A DNA stretch of 64,000 nt from Mesostigma viride (taxonomy: Eukaryota; Streptophyta; Mesostigmatophyceae; Mesostigmatales; Mesostigmataceae): the NCBI GenBank assembly GCA_009746045.1, contig RPFO01000164.1, positions 462,712-526,711 of the forward strand, given 5' to 3'. Position numbers and translations under genes: made by a program. The notes below the pieces were generated by a model, which saw only the letters and a list, made by a program, of their open reading frames with translations, was not told where the DNA came from and ran no database searches. Shown piece by piece: positions 32,754-45,900 of this stretch (within the stretch, counting starts at the first letter, position 1; every line of letters begins with the position of its first letter).

Positions 32754-35700
32754 TCAAATACCCAACAACTTGTGTCTGAGCTCCACAAAACGTGGCTCAG
32801 GTAGTGCCTTGGTGAGCATGTCGGCGATCATCGCTGCCCCAGGAAGGTGAGACACCTGAACGGTGCCATCCGCGACCTTCGCGCGAATGTAGTGGTACTT
32901 GACGTCGATGTGCTTGGTACGCCGAGGGTGAACAGGGTCTCGTGACAGAGCCACAGCACCAGTGTTGTCGCAAAACACCTGAATTGGCCCTGAGGCCGGG
33001 TCACCCAACTCCTTGGTGATGGTGAGAAGGGGGACCACCTGCTGCGTGACACCGCACAGGGCCATGTACTCGGCCTCACAGGTGGACAGGGCTGGAGTGG
33101 GCTGCTTGCGACTGGTCCACTCCACCGCAGCACCGCGGTACATGACCACGTTGCCAGTGATTGACTTGCGGTCCACAGGATCGTTTGCCCAGTCGGCATC
33201 CGAGTAGGCCACCAGCCCCCCCTGCCCCGAGTAGGACAGACCCAGGTCCTTGGTGTGTACCGCGTACTGAAGCACCCGGCGTGCCAGCCCAAGGTCGCTT
33301 ACAGTAGGGTTTTTCATATTCTGAGTCAGCAGGTTGACTGCGAATGCCAGGTCAGGCCGAGTGCATCCCATCGCATACAGGAGTGCCCCGGTGATCGCTT
33401 GGTAGACGCGAGTGTCGTCCGCGTTGAGAAGCCCCCCCTCACCACGGGGGGTGTTGGGGACGACGGGCGTCTTCACCGCCCGTGGGGAGACCCCAAAGCG
33501 CTCAGCGAGGGCCTCCAGATACGGGCCTTGGTGCAGAAAAACTGTGCGCGCCGGCGGGTCGAGGACCAGGGAGACCCCCAGAAAGAGGGAGGGGGCATCC
33601 GTCTCGGTGATCTGGAAGCGCTGGGACACCCGTTGGGTCCACTGCGATAGCCACTCCGCCGAGGAGTGGGAGACCAGGAGATCGTCGACATGGACGAAGG
33701 CAAAACCACCAACATACAGGAACAGACACGTGTCCGTGGTGCTCTGGACAGCGCCAGTCTCATGGATGAGGTAGTCCCGGAGCGTGTGGTGCCAGTTCCG
33801 GGGCGCCTGTTTGAGCCCATAGAGGCTCCGCCGGAGGCGCCAGAGGTACGTTTGGCCAGTGGGGTCGCGCTCCTCAAAGCCCTTGGGGGGAAGGACATAC
33901 ACGTCCTCCTCCAACTCAGCATAGAGGAACGCGGTGCGGACATCCAGCTGCCGGATGGGGTGGCCAGCAGTGCCAGCACGAGCCAAGCCCAGGCGCACGG
34001 TGGCAGCACGGACGGTGGGAGCAAAAGTCTCACCGAAATCAATGCCCTCGCGCTGTGCAAACCCCTTGCACACAAACCGGGCCTTGCACCGCCCATCAGC
34101 TTTCTGGGCGAAGACCCACTTGGTGGGTAGGAGCTTGGCACCGCGCGGAAGATCACGCATATGCAGAAGCTCGTAAACCTGGTGCTCCTGGAGGCTGGCC
34201 AGCTCACTCTCCATGGCCGTGCGCCATTCCGGCAAGGCAAGGGCGGCAGCGGGAGAGGAGGGCACGGACGCAGGCTGGCTATGAAAAGCAGCAGCGAAGC
34301 ACAGGTCAGCGACAAGTGAGTGATGCGCGTGGATCCGTGCAGCCTTGGTGACAGGTTGATCCGGCCAGGAAGAAAGTGCGTCATCCAATACATCATCGCC
34401 CCCGAAACCAGGGGGAGCGGGGGTGTTACTGCCATGAGAAAGGTCGCCACACAAGGCAGCACCACGGGAACCCCACACGGGGAGGAGACCTGCAGAGGCA
34501 CCAGGGGACGCCGGAGGAGAATAGCCGGTGCTGTCAGCCGTGCTCTCCAGGTCAACCGAGGTACTCAAATGCGGCGGAGGCATCCCCGCCCCGGCGTGTT
34601 CATATGACGCCGCAGAACGCGAGTGGCCAGAGGCCTGTCCGCGCAACAGAGGGGCATGCTGTCGAGCATCTGACACGGTGAGGTAAGATGTCGGCGCCGA
34701 GGCAGGAGCCGGAGCCGTCGGAGCATGGCCGTTCCGCACAAGTGCCTGGATGGCCGCAGCGGCGGCCGGGGGGAGAACGAAACGCTCAGGAGTCCCCCCG
34801 ATGCTGACATAGCTGTCCTCACGGCCTGCGGGCAAGGCAGTGGAGGGCGTTGCCGGCCCCCCAGAGTCCTCGGCAGAGGCAGAGGGTAACTGCAAAGGGG
34901 CAGGAGTCAGCATGTCGGCGGGAAAGAGGTCGGCCTCCGCAAAGGGGGCCGCCGGGAGCCACTGCGCAGCCTGCGGGGCCCGGTTGCGCCACGTCTCGTC
35001 GAACTGCACGTGCTTGCGCTCGATGACACGCCCGCCGCCCGTCGCCTTGTCGGGCACCCATACGAGGTAGGCCGGGGAGTCAAGCTTGTATCCCACGAAG
35101 AGGCCATCCTCAGCGCGAGAATCAAACTTCTCACGGGCTGCCCCCTCAACCAAGACGTGGGAGGGGCAGCCAAACACACGCATGCCGGATAAATCCGCAG
35201 GGCGCCCATACATGAGGAAGTAGGGCGTTGCGTGCTCCGGGTTGCTGCGGCAGGGCAGCCTGTTGATGATGTAGATGGCGCATGCAAAGGCTAGAGCCCA
35301 GAACTCCTTGCCGAGGCCAGCATGCGCCAGCATGCTCCTGGTCATGCTAACTGCGACGCCCCAGAATCGCTCCGCCACGCCGTTCTGCTCCGGCGTATAG
35401 GGGGACGAGAACTCTTGCCGCACGCCATACTCGGCGCAGACGGCGCGCCAGTCCTGGCCAGTGAAAACCGCGTCTTGGTCGGAGCGAAGCTCCACAGGCG
35501 CCGTGGCCGCGGACGCCCGGAACGGCTTGATCTCCGTGGCCAGGAAGTGACGCAGGCTCCCAACGGCAGCGTCCTTCGTCTTCAAGAAGTAAACCCAGTG
35601 AAAACGAGTGGCTTCATCCGTGATGCCCAGGACATACCGCCAGTCCCCCAACACGGCAGGGGTCCGCATGGGACCTAGCAGGTCGCAGTGCAGGCGATGG

Positions 35701-36791
35701 CGAGGGGTCGCGCAGCGTGGCGTCGTGCTGGGGGGAAAGCTGCTCCGCCGCAAGTGTCCGGCAGGGCAGGAAGGACACGTGGGAGCCTTGGGACCGTGGG
35801 TCACCATGTTTGAGGCGGGGTCGGCGGCTAGCCGAGCAATACGATCCGCGCCAGCGTGTCCGAGGCGCAGGTGCCACTGCATCAGGTCCACGGGGGCGGC
35901 TGATGTGGCGAGGGCATGGGGCGCCACCCCGCGGAGCAAGTAAATGCCGTCACACTCCACGAGGGGGAACGTGCGGGTCCCCAAAGTGAGGCGCAGGTGC
36001 TTAAAGTCCACATCATGGCCGGCTTTAAAGAGCTGGCTCACCGAGAGTAGGCGGGCCTGAAGGCCTGGGACATACAAAGCTGGGCCGAGGTGCACGTCCG
36101 GGGTGCCGAGCCGGAGAAGCAGAGGGCCCCTGCCGCCCGCATGCAGATTGCCGCCCGAGCCGGTGATGCGCAGCCGGAAGGCGGGATCAAATCCATCGCC
36201 AAAGTCCGCCCGGTGAGGCGTCATGTGGTACGTGGCACCCGTGTCAACCACCCACTCCGGGGCACACCTAGCCGAGGCCGTTGCGGCCGTGTGAAGCACA
36301 GAAGGAGCGGTGGTTGAGGAACCAGCCGTCGAGTCCGAGGAGGTGCTGGGGCGGGGTGCCGAGAGACGACTGCCCGAGCGGGACGGGGAAGGCGCAAGGC
36401 CGTGCACTGGACGAAGCGAGGCCTGCCCGTGAGGCTGCACACCGTCGCGCAGGGAAGCACCTAAAGGGTTGGCGCGCAGGGAAGCACACAAAGGGCCTCG
36501 ACCCACGTGGAACGCGTACGTCGTCTCCAAGGGAGGCAGGCCTGCGTCGGTGTGATGGGCGTGCCCGGCGCCGTCACCGCGGAGGTGAGCAGGGCGCTGG
36601 GCGGGATGGGCAGTCCAGCAGGTGGCGGCGTCATGTCCAGGCTTGGCGCAGACGGAGCAGGGCGGCCCGCGACCACGCCCGACCCCTGCGCCACCACCGC
36701 GACCACCACCGCGCCCGCCGCGCCCCCCGCTGCTGCCGCCATGGCTGTGGCCGTTGCCGTGGCCATTGCCGTGGGCGCGGCCGTTGCCATG

Positions 36792-36844
<53 letters not shown>

Positions 36845-36850
36845 TGCCGT

Positions 36851-36887
<37 letters not shown>

Positions 36888-37882
36888 TCCGTTGCTGCTG
36901 CCGTTGCCGTTGCCGCGGGCACCGCCATGCCGTGGGCCACGCCCCCGGCCAGGGGTATGGTATGCGTGGTTGGAGGCAGAGCCAGAATCTGCAGGGGACG
37001 GGAGGCCACCCGTCAGCAGATCTTCAACTTCCATCAGGCGCTGCCGCAGGACCGGAACAGTCTCGACCTCGTCAAGACGGAGGGAGATTAGCGCGGGCCT
37101 GTACTCGGCGCGCAGACCGCTGAGGACGCTGGCAATGAAGGCAGCGACTGGGAACGTAATGCCTGCAGCCTGTAGCTTGGCGTACAGCAGTTCCGAGCGG
37201 TTCACATACGGCTCCACAGTCTCGCGAGCAGTTTGACGAAGTTGGGCCATTTGTTTCCACAAGTCCAGACGCATGGACTTGGTGAGCTTGCCATGCTCAT
37301 AGACCTGGATGAGCTTGGTGATGGCCAGACTGCCCAGGCGACGATCCAGGGGGAGCGTCTGCATCAAGGCACGCGCAGGCCCATCGACGACGGCCAACAA
37401 GGCAACGTAAAGGAGCCGATCCAGTTGCACGTTCTGGACAACACCTGCCAGCACTCCAAGGAGGCCAGCATAAAGGGAAACAAGGCCCAAAAATGGTCCT
37501 TAAAAGGGATCCACAGCGTCCAATCTGAGCCGGTAAAAACCTTGACCCCACGAACATCCTTCAAAAGCTCCTTGCAAGCCACAAAGGAGGCTCGGGCGGG
37601 GCCCCCCCCGCCGTACCGCGGCTCAAACCACCACCGTCAACCGCCCGATTCTCACCGTCGGGAGCACCGAGGGCGGCGTCCTCGTCACCACCGGCGGGGC
37701 AAAGCCAGGGCAGCCAGCCCAGCTGCTGCGTCAAAAAATACTTCGCCTGGGAGACCCGAATCGGTAAGAGTTACGGATGATGCAGTCAAAGCGGCCAGAC
37801 CGGCAGCGTCATCGGCATCAAAATCGTTACTGCCAGCAGCGCGACCCGCGGAAGCGACCTGGCTGCGAGTGCCGGAAGCCAT
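32754..37882 (-). pseudogene. Copia gag-pol: pol intact, gag frameshifted
   Basis: From 37490 down to the stop at 32754 one frame of 1578 codons is open. It carries the rest of gag, an Asn-Gly repeat, the CCHC knuckle CSVCAKPGHDAATC (about 36650), protease DTGA (about 36240), integrase with its D-D-E residues (about 35345-35680), reverse transcriptase with VDD (about 33690) and a complete RNase H ending in LPEPRFVELRHKLLGI. The gag start (ATG at 37882, MASGTRSQ) is out of register. Compared with copy 1, bases are missing near 37690 (CCCCCGCCCGG shortened) and in a T run near 37490. Pol looks recently functional; the whole polyprotein could not be made from this copy. Confidence 0.95.
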
Positions 37883-38128
37883 TCCAGCAAAAAAAAGCAA
37901 AAAACTCCGGAAAAAAAGGTAACGTTGGCCAATAGATTCCGGCCAGGAATCGAACCAAGCACCTTTCGTATCACGCGCCAGACGGGAATCAAACCTCCGC
38001 CTACGCTGTCGTCATGCAAATCTCGCCGAAATACACAAATCTAAAGTCAACCGCGAGCAGAGCCTCGGGAAACGACTTTTACCAGCGGTAAGCAGGTCGA
38101 AAGGCGTGCGAACCGCACTCCGATGCCA

Positions 38129-38564
38129 TGTTAGGAGTGAGAAAACAATGTTTGCCACAAAGTTTTACTTTATTTCACTCAGATAAAAATAAGTCTCAGT
38201 CGGCAGCTGGCCGGCTGCTAGTTCCACCACAGGAGTGTGTGAGGTGTGAGGTACTAAGAGGGCAAACAAGGTGCGTAGCTTCGCCTTTTAAACAATTCCA
38301 GGCTCAGCTACTGGGTAGCAGTTATGATCTACCTACAACGTGGCCACACCAAACCGGTTCTTTTCTGACTGTGTGGCAGTTACAATCATAACGTGATCTC
38401 AAGCCAACCATTCACAACCAAAGTTCAAGGTCAGTCACAGAATGACTGGGTCACTTATGGAACAGAACTTAAACATGCGGCACATGCCCGTTCATGTAGT
38501 CCAGAGCTAGCCGGCACTAAACTATAAGTACTAGTTTCAGGCAGGTGTGTCGATACTTCTGACA
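38129..38564 (-). repeat. 5' LTR of copia copy 2
   Basis: 436 bp and uninterrupted, including the empty site for the TTAA element of the other LTR. It has a 4-bp addition (GAGCTAGCCGGCACT) relative to copy 1. Confidence 0.95.
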
Positions 38565-39924
38565 ACAACAACAACATAGTGTATTCGCCGCGCCGGCCCT
38601 GATAAGGGCCATCTGTCTGGCCGGAGCCGCGCCGGGCACTTTTTCCCACAGCCGGATCCGTCCGGATTCGGCAGCCGGATCCGACGGATCCGGCTGTAAA
38701 TGAAGCGCTGGATGGAGCTCTGACGGGATTTGTGAGCGGCAAAAATGAGACCCGAGGAACACGGCCGGGCAAACCAATACGGGATTCGGGGCCAAAAAAG
38801 CCGCGGATATGTGCTCATTGGAATCTTTGGTGGTTGGGGCGATCTGAGGCGATCTGACTGGATGGGGGCTGAAAAGAAACGCCATTTATAGGACAGCCGG
38901 GGACAGCCACAATTAGAGAGCCACAACAGTTGTTCCGTCATCTTGCTGACAAGTGCTGACAAGACATTTCCATTAGGGTCATTTCCAAATTCCAATATAC
39001 AGCCCGCAAGATTTGCCACGGAGCGGCCCGTTCTCTGACTCCAGGCGAGGCGCGTCTGCGCCCTCGTTATGCCGCTGAACGGCTGAAGTCTGGATGTTTA
39101 ATACTTCACCAGCATCTTGTGACCACCAAAGACTTTCCGGGTAAATGGGTATTTTATTAACCAATGAATATCGTTAGGTGAAGGGGTACCACGTATCGGT
39201 GAGTCTTTTGGCCACCAAAGTCACCTTCTGGTCGTACTAGTGCAACACGCGGCAAGATGATTCCCGAAGGGATGTTGTCGGTGTGGCTCGCTATCCGCTC
39301 GAAATCTTGCCAAGATACACTAGTTGAGCGTTAAGCGCTCTGTCAGACAGTGATTCCTGCTAGCAACACTGTCTACGACGAAATGGTCTGTTCCAGCTGT
39401 ACTTGAGGATTCATTATAAGAAACCTTGGCCATCCAAGCCAACGGCCAACACACCATTCAGTCAGTCAGTCATATCAGGATGTGTACGATTTATCGCGGA
39501 ATGGTGAACAGTACAGATTCGATTTCCATAGCAGTGGCGCACGCAGACCGCGCTCCTCTGACCCAAGGGTGGGCGTGTCTGATTCAGGGCGAATTCACAT
39601 TTATTTGTCAAGCATTGACAGTTTCTTAGGTGCGCAACCGTAAGCTGTTTCTTACTGCGCAAGTAATTTTAACACAGCAACAACCAAGGAAAAGTTACCA
39701 CCATGGTTCCCGAAGTTCCTGGTATATATCGGCTAGGAAAATGGTAGTTTTTACCTTTAAATTCCACGAAGAAGCATTAACGCATAATCAGGAAGAAGAG
39801 CATTTCCTTGGGCGCGTTTGTCGTCTCAGAGTTTTTCGATGACGTGATCCATCGTGTCTTAAGATGCACAGACACTGCCAAGGCTGGTCCTAGTTAGGGA
39901 GCAGGCAATGCTTTGCAAAAAAGT
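38565..39924. other. Intergenic region upstream of the phosphodiesterase gene
   Basis: No exon recognised. A strong inverted repeat CAGCCGGATCCGTC ... GACGGATCCGGCTG lies at about 38653-38699. The promoter of the next gene should be in the right part, but no clear TATA box stands out. Confidence 0.5.
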
Positions 39925-42900
39925 ATGGGGGCGGCAAGTAGTCGGCAGAAATCTCGCCGCTCCAGCGGGCGGAAGCATAGCGCCTCCAAGGAGGGAGGTC
40001 AGTATGGCATGGATAGTCGCCAAGCAACTCGCAAGGATTCGAATTGTTCGGAGCTTACGTCCATGGCCATCAACAGGTCAGGTTCTATCACCAGAAAAGT
40101 TACCCTTACCTCCCAGGAACGGTCTGCTAACCTCATGCGGGAGCTTCAGGAGAGCAACGTGATGATGAGCCCCATTGAGGTCGTGGATACGGCATTGCGC
40201 GAGATTCTTGCGGGGCGCATGTCACCCTGTGCAGACGTGCTGGAGGATATCATCCACCTACTTAATGCGGATAATCTGCATTGCCCATTGGCGCTGCAGT
40301 CCTTCAGTGGTCCCCCGTGGGAAAGCGACGACGGCAGCGATGAGGGGGACGGAAAAACCGTTCCTAAAACCCTTAATAATGGGGTGGTAGACTGGGAAAT
40401 GAAAAAGTTCCTTCTCTCGACGTCGTCTATCACGGCAGACATAGGAATAAGGCCGTCCGTCGCCCGGGGGAAGCCGGCAGACGAGAATCGGGAGCGGGGT
40501 GGGCGCGCGTCCCTGGATGTCGGCCAGGTGTTTGAGCTCGACCATATCGTGGGCGCCAAGGAGCAGTCCAAAGCCAAGGGTGGCAAATACAACATCGACC
40601 AGATTCGCGTGCTGATGATCACAGGGGGTTCCTGGGACTTTGACATGGTCCAGCTGGCGGCGCTCACGGGCGGGCGCCCCGTCTCAGTCATGGGCTTCTT
40701 CTTCTTCCAGCGCTTTGAGCTGGTGGAGGAGTGCAGCCTGCGGCAGGTGGAGCTACTGGCGTACTTGCGGCACGTCGACACCACAATGCCGTCCAACCCG
40801 TACGTGCCACATCGCCGCGTGGGCAATAATAGCACGTGAATGCCATTGCTATGGCTGGAACTGGGCAAAGCCTTCTGCCCAGCGAATGATGGCCGCAGAC
40901 GGAAAAGAACGATCAGATGTTAGCTGCGCTCACGCTGGCACCTGTCGCAAGTAGAACTAGGGAATGCTGTCTCCTTTGAGAAGGGGTCGCCCTTCGCAAA
41001 GCCTGGAATGATGACAGCGGCGGCCGTGAATTCGGATTACATCACAGAAAGCTTGCCCCTCTCTGTTACCCATCAAAGCTAACTGTGGTTAGGACTAGGC
41101 TTGCCCCCCCCCCCCCCATCCCGTTTTCCCCCCTCCCGACCTGCTTCCCGCCGCTGCCCCCACCTCACGGCCCGATTGTCATGTTGGTCACACACCTAGG
41201 TAGATGGTAGGAAATGCGCAAATGCCTGCACATGGGACCGTGCAAGGGGCTTTGCCTTCGTCCATGCGGATGCCCGTTGTAATGGGTCTCCTTTCCAATG
41301 GAACACATGCCTTGCTTGCCACTACTAGATGCCCGTGCCGCTCATGGTCTTTGCGAATGTGTAGGACACTGCTTTGCTTAATCTAATCCATGCAGCCAGG
41401 TGATGCCACCCACTGTCTGATGTCTCTCTCTTCAGTGCGACAGTTTTCCTTTTAAAGAGCGCCAGGAGCTAAGGAGTGCCAGGAACCAGGGACGCTGGTA
41501 CTTGGGCGTGGTCCTCGGGACAGTGCATGGGTTGGGACGCGCAGGCATAGAAGCCCTGGTTCTCGTGTGAGGTATTGAAGCCCTGGTGCTCGGGTGCAGT
41601 TGCGTCCCTAGTGGAAACAGTCTGCATCCATCGCAGGCCCCGTCGCACTGGTGCACACTGGGTGCACACTTGGCCTTGGCCTGGCGAGTCACTTGGCAAC
41701 TGTTGGCGCATGTCACCAGGCCGGCTTGGCATCGCTTGTCCTGTACTCGACTTGTTATGCCAGGAGTGGGGATATCAGGGAGTGATAGGCGCTTGACACA
41801 GTCACGTGCTAATTAATTAGTAGAGTGAGAGGCGTTTGAGTCGGATGCTGCTGTCTCTGGCAGTGTTCTGTGAGTTGTGCAGCATTCCGGATACCAGCAA
41901 AGTGGTGTCTGCCGACTGTGTAATGCCTGCGTCGTAGCTTACACTATTTATTGTATGGCGATCTCATCTCCGATTCTTGTTGTTGCTCAGTATTTCTGTT
42001 ATGTTTTAAAGAAAGTTGGTTCCAGCGTGTACCCATCTACAAACGTGGCTCCCGCTCATGAACCGAAATGCGTGCCCACCCACACGGTCTCTCTGCTCCC
42101 CCCCCCTCCCCTCTTCCTCATTCCTCCCTTTCCTCCCCCTTTCCTTTCCCCTTCCCTCAGCTACCACAACAACGTACACCTGGCGGACGTGGCCAACAAC
42201 CTGGTATACCTGATGGAAGCGTCGGGGGTGTCGGAGGTGCTGTCGCCTTTGGAGAAGTTTGTGGCCATCTTTGCAGCACTCATCCACGACTACCTCCACG
42301 TGGGCTTCAATAATGAGGTACGGCGGTAACTTTAATAATCTCGTACGATGATAGCTCCAATAATGAGGCTCAGCATACATTCCCTGGTGTGGTACGGCGG
42401 TAGTTGCCGTAGTCACGTCCGGTGTTTGCTCTGATGACGAGGTGAACGGCGATAGATTTATTATTTATTTTTTAGGCACGATGATATCGCTTCATAGCAG
42501 AGGTAAGGTGTTAGAGGTAAACCACGCGCATGCCCAGAGGTACTAGAGGTAAACCACTCGCATGCCCTGAGGTACTAGAGGTAAACCACGCGCATGCCCA
42601 GAGGTATTAGAGGTAAACCACGCGCATGCCCAGAGGTACTAGAGGAAAGCCATTCGCATGCCCAGAGGTATTAGAGGAAAGCCATTCGCATGCCAAATGC
42701 CAGGATGTCGCCACGCACAGCCACCGCACCCCGTCCTCTCCCCTCCCACACAGGGCCCACACCGAGCTGTCACTCCCTCCGCCCACCCCATCCTAACAGC
42801 CATTCATTCATGGCCACCATGCCGGCCCATTGTCCCTCATCTTCTGACAGCTTCCCCTTTTGTCACCCATCGTTATCACCATTGATCCGCACACTCTTTC

Positions 42901-45900
42901 CCCCCCCCCTCCCCCCTCTCCTCGCTCCCCCTCCTTTCCCCCTCCTTTCTCCCCGCCCCTTCCCCTTCCCATGGCGCCTTCTTCCTCCTTCCCCCCCTTC
43001 CCTCCCTTCCATTCCCTGCCCCCCCCCCTTTCCTCTCTCCTCCCCCCCCTTGGTGACGGCTGCCAGTTCCTCAAGAACATCTCCCACCCGCTGGCGCTGC
43101 GCTACAACGATCGGGGCATTCTGGAGAACTACCACGTGGCGGAGGCCTGGCAGCTGCTGCAGCGCCCGGAGTTCAACTTTTTGGCGGACATGCGCCCGGA
43201 CGAGCTGGCGCGCGTGCGTGCGCTGGTGATTGACATGGTGCTGGCGACGGACATGCGGCGCCACTTTGAGCTGGTGGACACGTTCAATGTGCGCGCGAAG
43301 AACATCGGCAGCGCACTCGCTTACGAGGCCGCGCAGAGGGAGGTGGCGGTGCGTGATGTGTTTGTGTTGTGGGAGTTGATGCGCTGAGGGAGGGCGCGGT
43401 GCTTACGGAGGGGGGTTGGTCTGTAGAGGGAGGGCGCGGTGCCTGGGGGCGCAGTATCTTGGGAACGCACGCGCAGAGGGAGGGCACGGTGAGTGGTGGG
43501 TGGTCAGTGGGGTGGGGGTACTATTCAGTCATGGTAGCTGATTGAGTAAGGTGGGAAGCTGAGAATAGTGGGAACTCATGCACAGTGGCATGGCGCGGTG
43601 AGTGCATGGAGGGGTTAGTGTATACATGGAGGTGGCGGTGAGGGGGGGGGGGGGGGGGGGAAAGTGTAGGTGGGCATTGTATATTACTACACGGTTTACT
43701 TTTTCTTGAAGCTGCACGCAGAGGGAGGGGGCGATGAATGATGGCAGTGTAGAACTGCGGAGTTGATTTGCAGAGGGATGAGGCGGTGAGTGGGATTGGG
43801 AGTTCAGTGCTACTTGCATCATCGACAGTGTTCATGCTTTTGACTTTGATGCTGTCAGAAGCAAGAAAACTGTGAGTCGAACGCATGGAAACTGTGGTGA
43901 CGGGAGGCAGCAAACAGTGGTGGTAAAGGTGCGTTTATACCTTGACCTGTATCATGACGCTGCTTGCGTGTAACGTAATGCTGACAGTCCCATCACTGCC
44001 TGGTGCTGCACTCTCCCTTATCACCCTGCCCCATGGCCCCATCAGCTGCCCGGCCATGCGGAGGGCGACCGCGTGAGCAAGCTGTTGGACGGGACGGGCG
44101 GCAGCAACCATGGGCGTGTGCGCGTGTCCACGTCGTCGCGCCGCCGCATGTCCGGCAACAGCTTGGGGCTCAAGGAAAACGACAAGCTGCTGCTGCTGCA
44201 GCTGATGATCAAGGTGGCGGACCTGGGGTACGTGAGATGCTGAGGATTTTGAGGATGATAAGGTCGATGAGTATCAAGGTGGCTGACCTGGGATGAATGC
44301 TAGCCTTGGAATGGTGGCACATTGGTGGCCTTCCTTGGGGGGTTGGTTCACGGCGCGCACGTTGACCGTAACGGTAGGATGCCCCGGGGGCAACGGGTGG
44401 GCCGCAGCATGTTGAGGTTGCTGACCTCGGGGGGTTGACCCACGGAGTAAAACGGGCACAGGGATGTAGCTACGTGCCGCCTGGGATGTGTGGGAGCAAC
44501 GAGGAATGGGGTGAAAGGGTGATGGTTTGATTTAATGGCAATCTTACCACCGTCAAGCGGGCATGGTGTGGGTGCAAGAACGTGGTAGCAGCTGGCAGCT
44601 GTCACCCTGGCACGCCTGCTGGCAAGCTCACGCTAGGCATCCAGGAAAGCGGACGGGAATGGGAGATCGTCCCATAGTGATAGACCCAGTAGTCGCGGTT
44701 CTGCTGTAATGGACAAGGATGCAGGTCCGCTTTGCTCACTCCCAGGAATACTGCCCGTTGTCGGCCCGTGGCTAGATCCTCCTGGCATGGAATGGCTTCA
44801 GGGCACTCCCTTTGCATGCGTGCATGCATGCGTCACGTAGCCAAGAGCCTCGAGGGGGGGGGGGGGGGGGGGGGAAACTGCCACAATATGCGCGTCTTTA
44901 CCTCATGTACATTGTGCTCTGATGTTCTTCAGGAGCTGATGTACATTTTTGTATATTGTGTGCTCTTGTTTTCCCCTCTGCTTTGGTTCTCCCCTGGTCT
45001 ACCGCATGCCTACTGTTCCTTACCGTGCACCCCCAGGCACATCATGAAGCGGCTTGACCTCCACCTGCACTGGACGCAACGGGTGGTCGACGAGTTCTAC
45101 CGGCAGGGCGATGGTGCGTCTCTTCTTGATGATGTGCTGCCTTGTGGTTGACCAGTCCTCTGTAAGAATCCCGTTGACAACCACGCAGGCCTTCCTTTCA
45201 CCACTACTTTTGCCACCCTCGTTACTGCAAAGATCCCGAGCTTTTTTCCACACGCAAGGGACAGCCAGTCATCTTATGGGACGGTAGTATCATGTCATAT
45301 ATATATATATATATATATGGGACAGTAATATCGTATATATATGGGACAGTAATATCATGTCATATATTTATTTTTATGTTTTAGTGGTATTTGATCATGT
45401 CATGTGACGATGGAATCATGGTAAGTGTGCATCGTCCCCCTGTCATGCTGCCTTACTGCCCCATCGCCTTGCGTACAAGCGAGAAACGGGCGCACGATGA
45501 AAGCACTCTCAAATGTGACTGGTTCCCGATGGCCACTTGTCAGGTTGCATGGCCATGGCTGCGTGGTCTTTACCCCTCGCCATGGCTATCAGTGCCAGGT
45601 ACTGCCATCATTGCCTGGCTGCCCAGTAACTAATTGTTGCATTCCTCCCCCCTGCTTTCTATCTGGTTGCCCTTCGAAATGCCTGTTCTCTGTTTCCATG
45701 TGCGTATGTGCGCGCATCATCCTTGCGGGGCGCAGCGGAGCGCAGTAAAGGCATGCCCATCACCACGTTCATGGACCGGCAGCATCCCAACGTGCCCAAG
45801 GCACAGGTAGGCACGCATGGGGGATGGATGCTTACCAAATAGGGGAGGTCGATGCTTAGCAAGTACTGGTACTAGGCGTAGTTACAGTTGTATCGGACCG

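Larger units (their letters stand above)
30488..38564 (-). mobile_element. Ty1/copia LTR retrotransposon, copy 2
   Basis: Minus-strand element of the same family as copy 1. The 5-bp duplication ACAAC lies at 30483-30487 and 38565-38569 within a CAA tract. Length is 8077 bp, or about 6384 bp without the TTAA element in its 3' LTR. Pol is intact, while gag has frameshifts. Together with copy 1 it forms a large inverted repeat with arms of about 6.4 kb and a spacer of about 3.9 kb. Confidence 0.96.
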
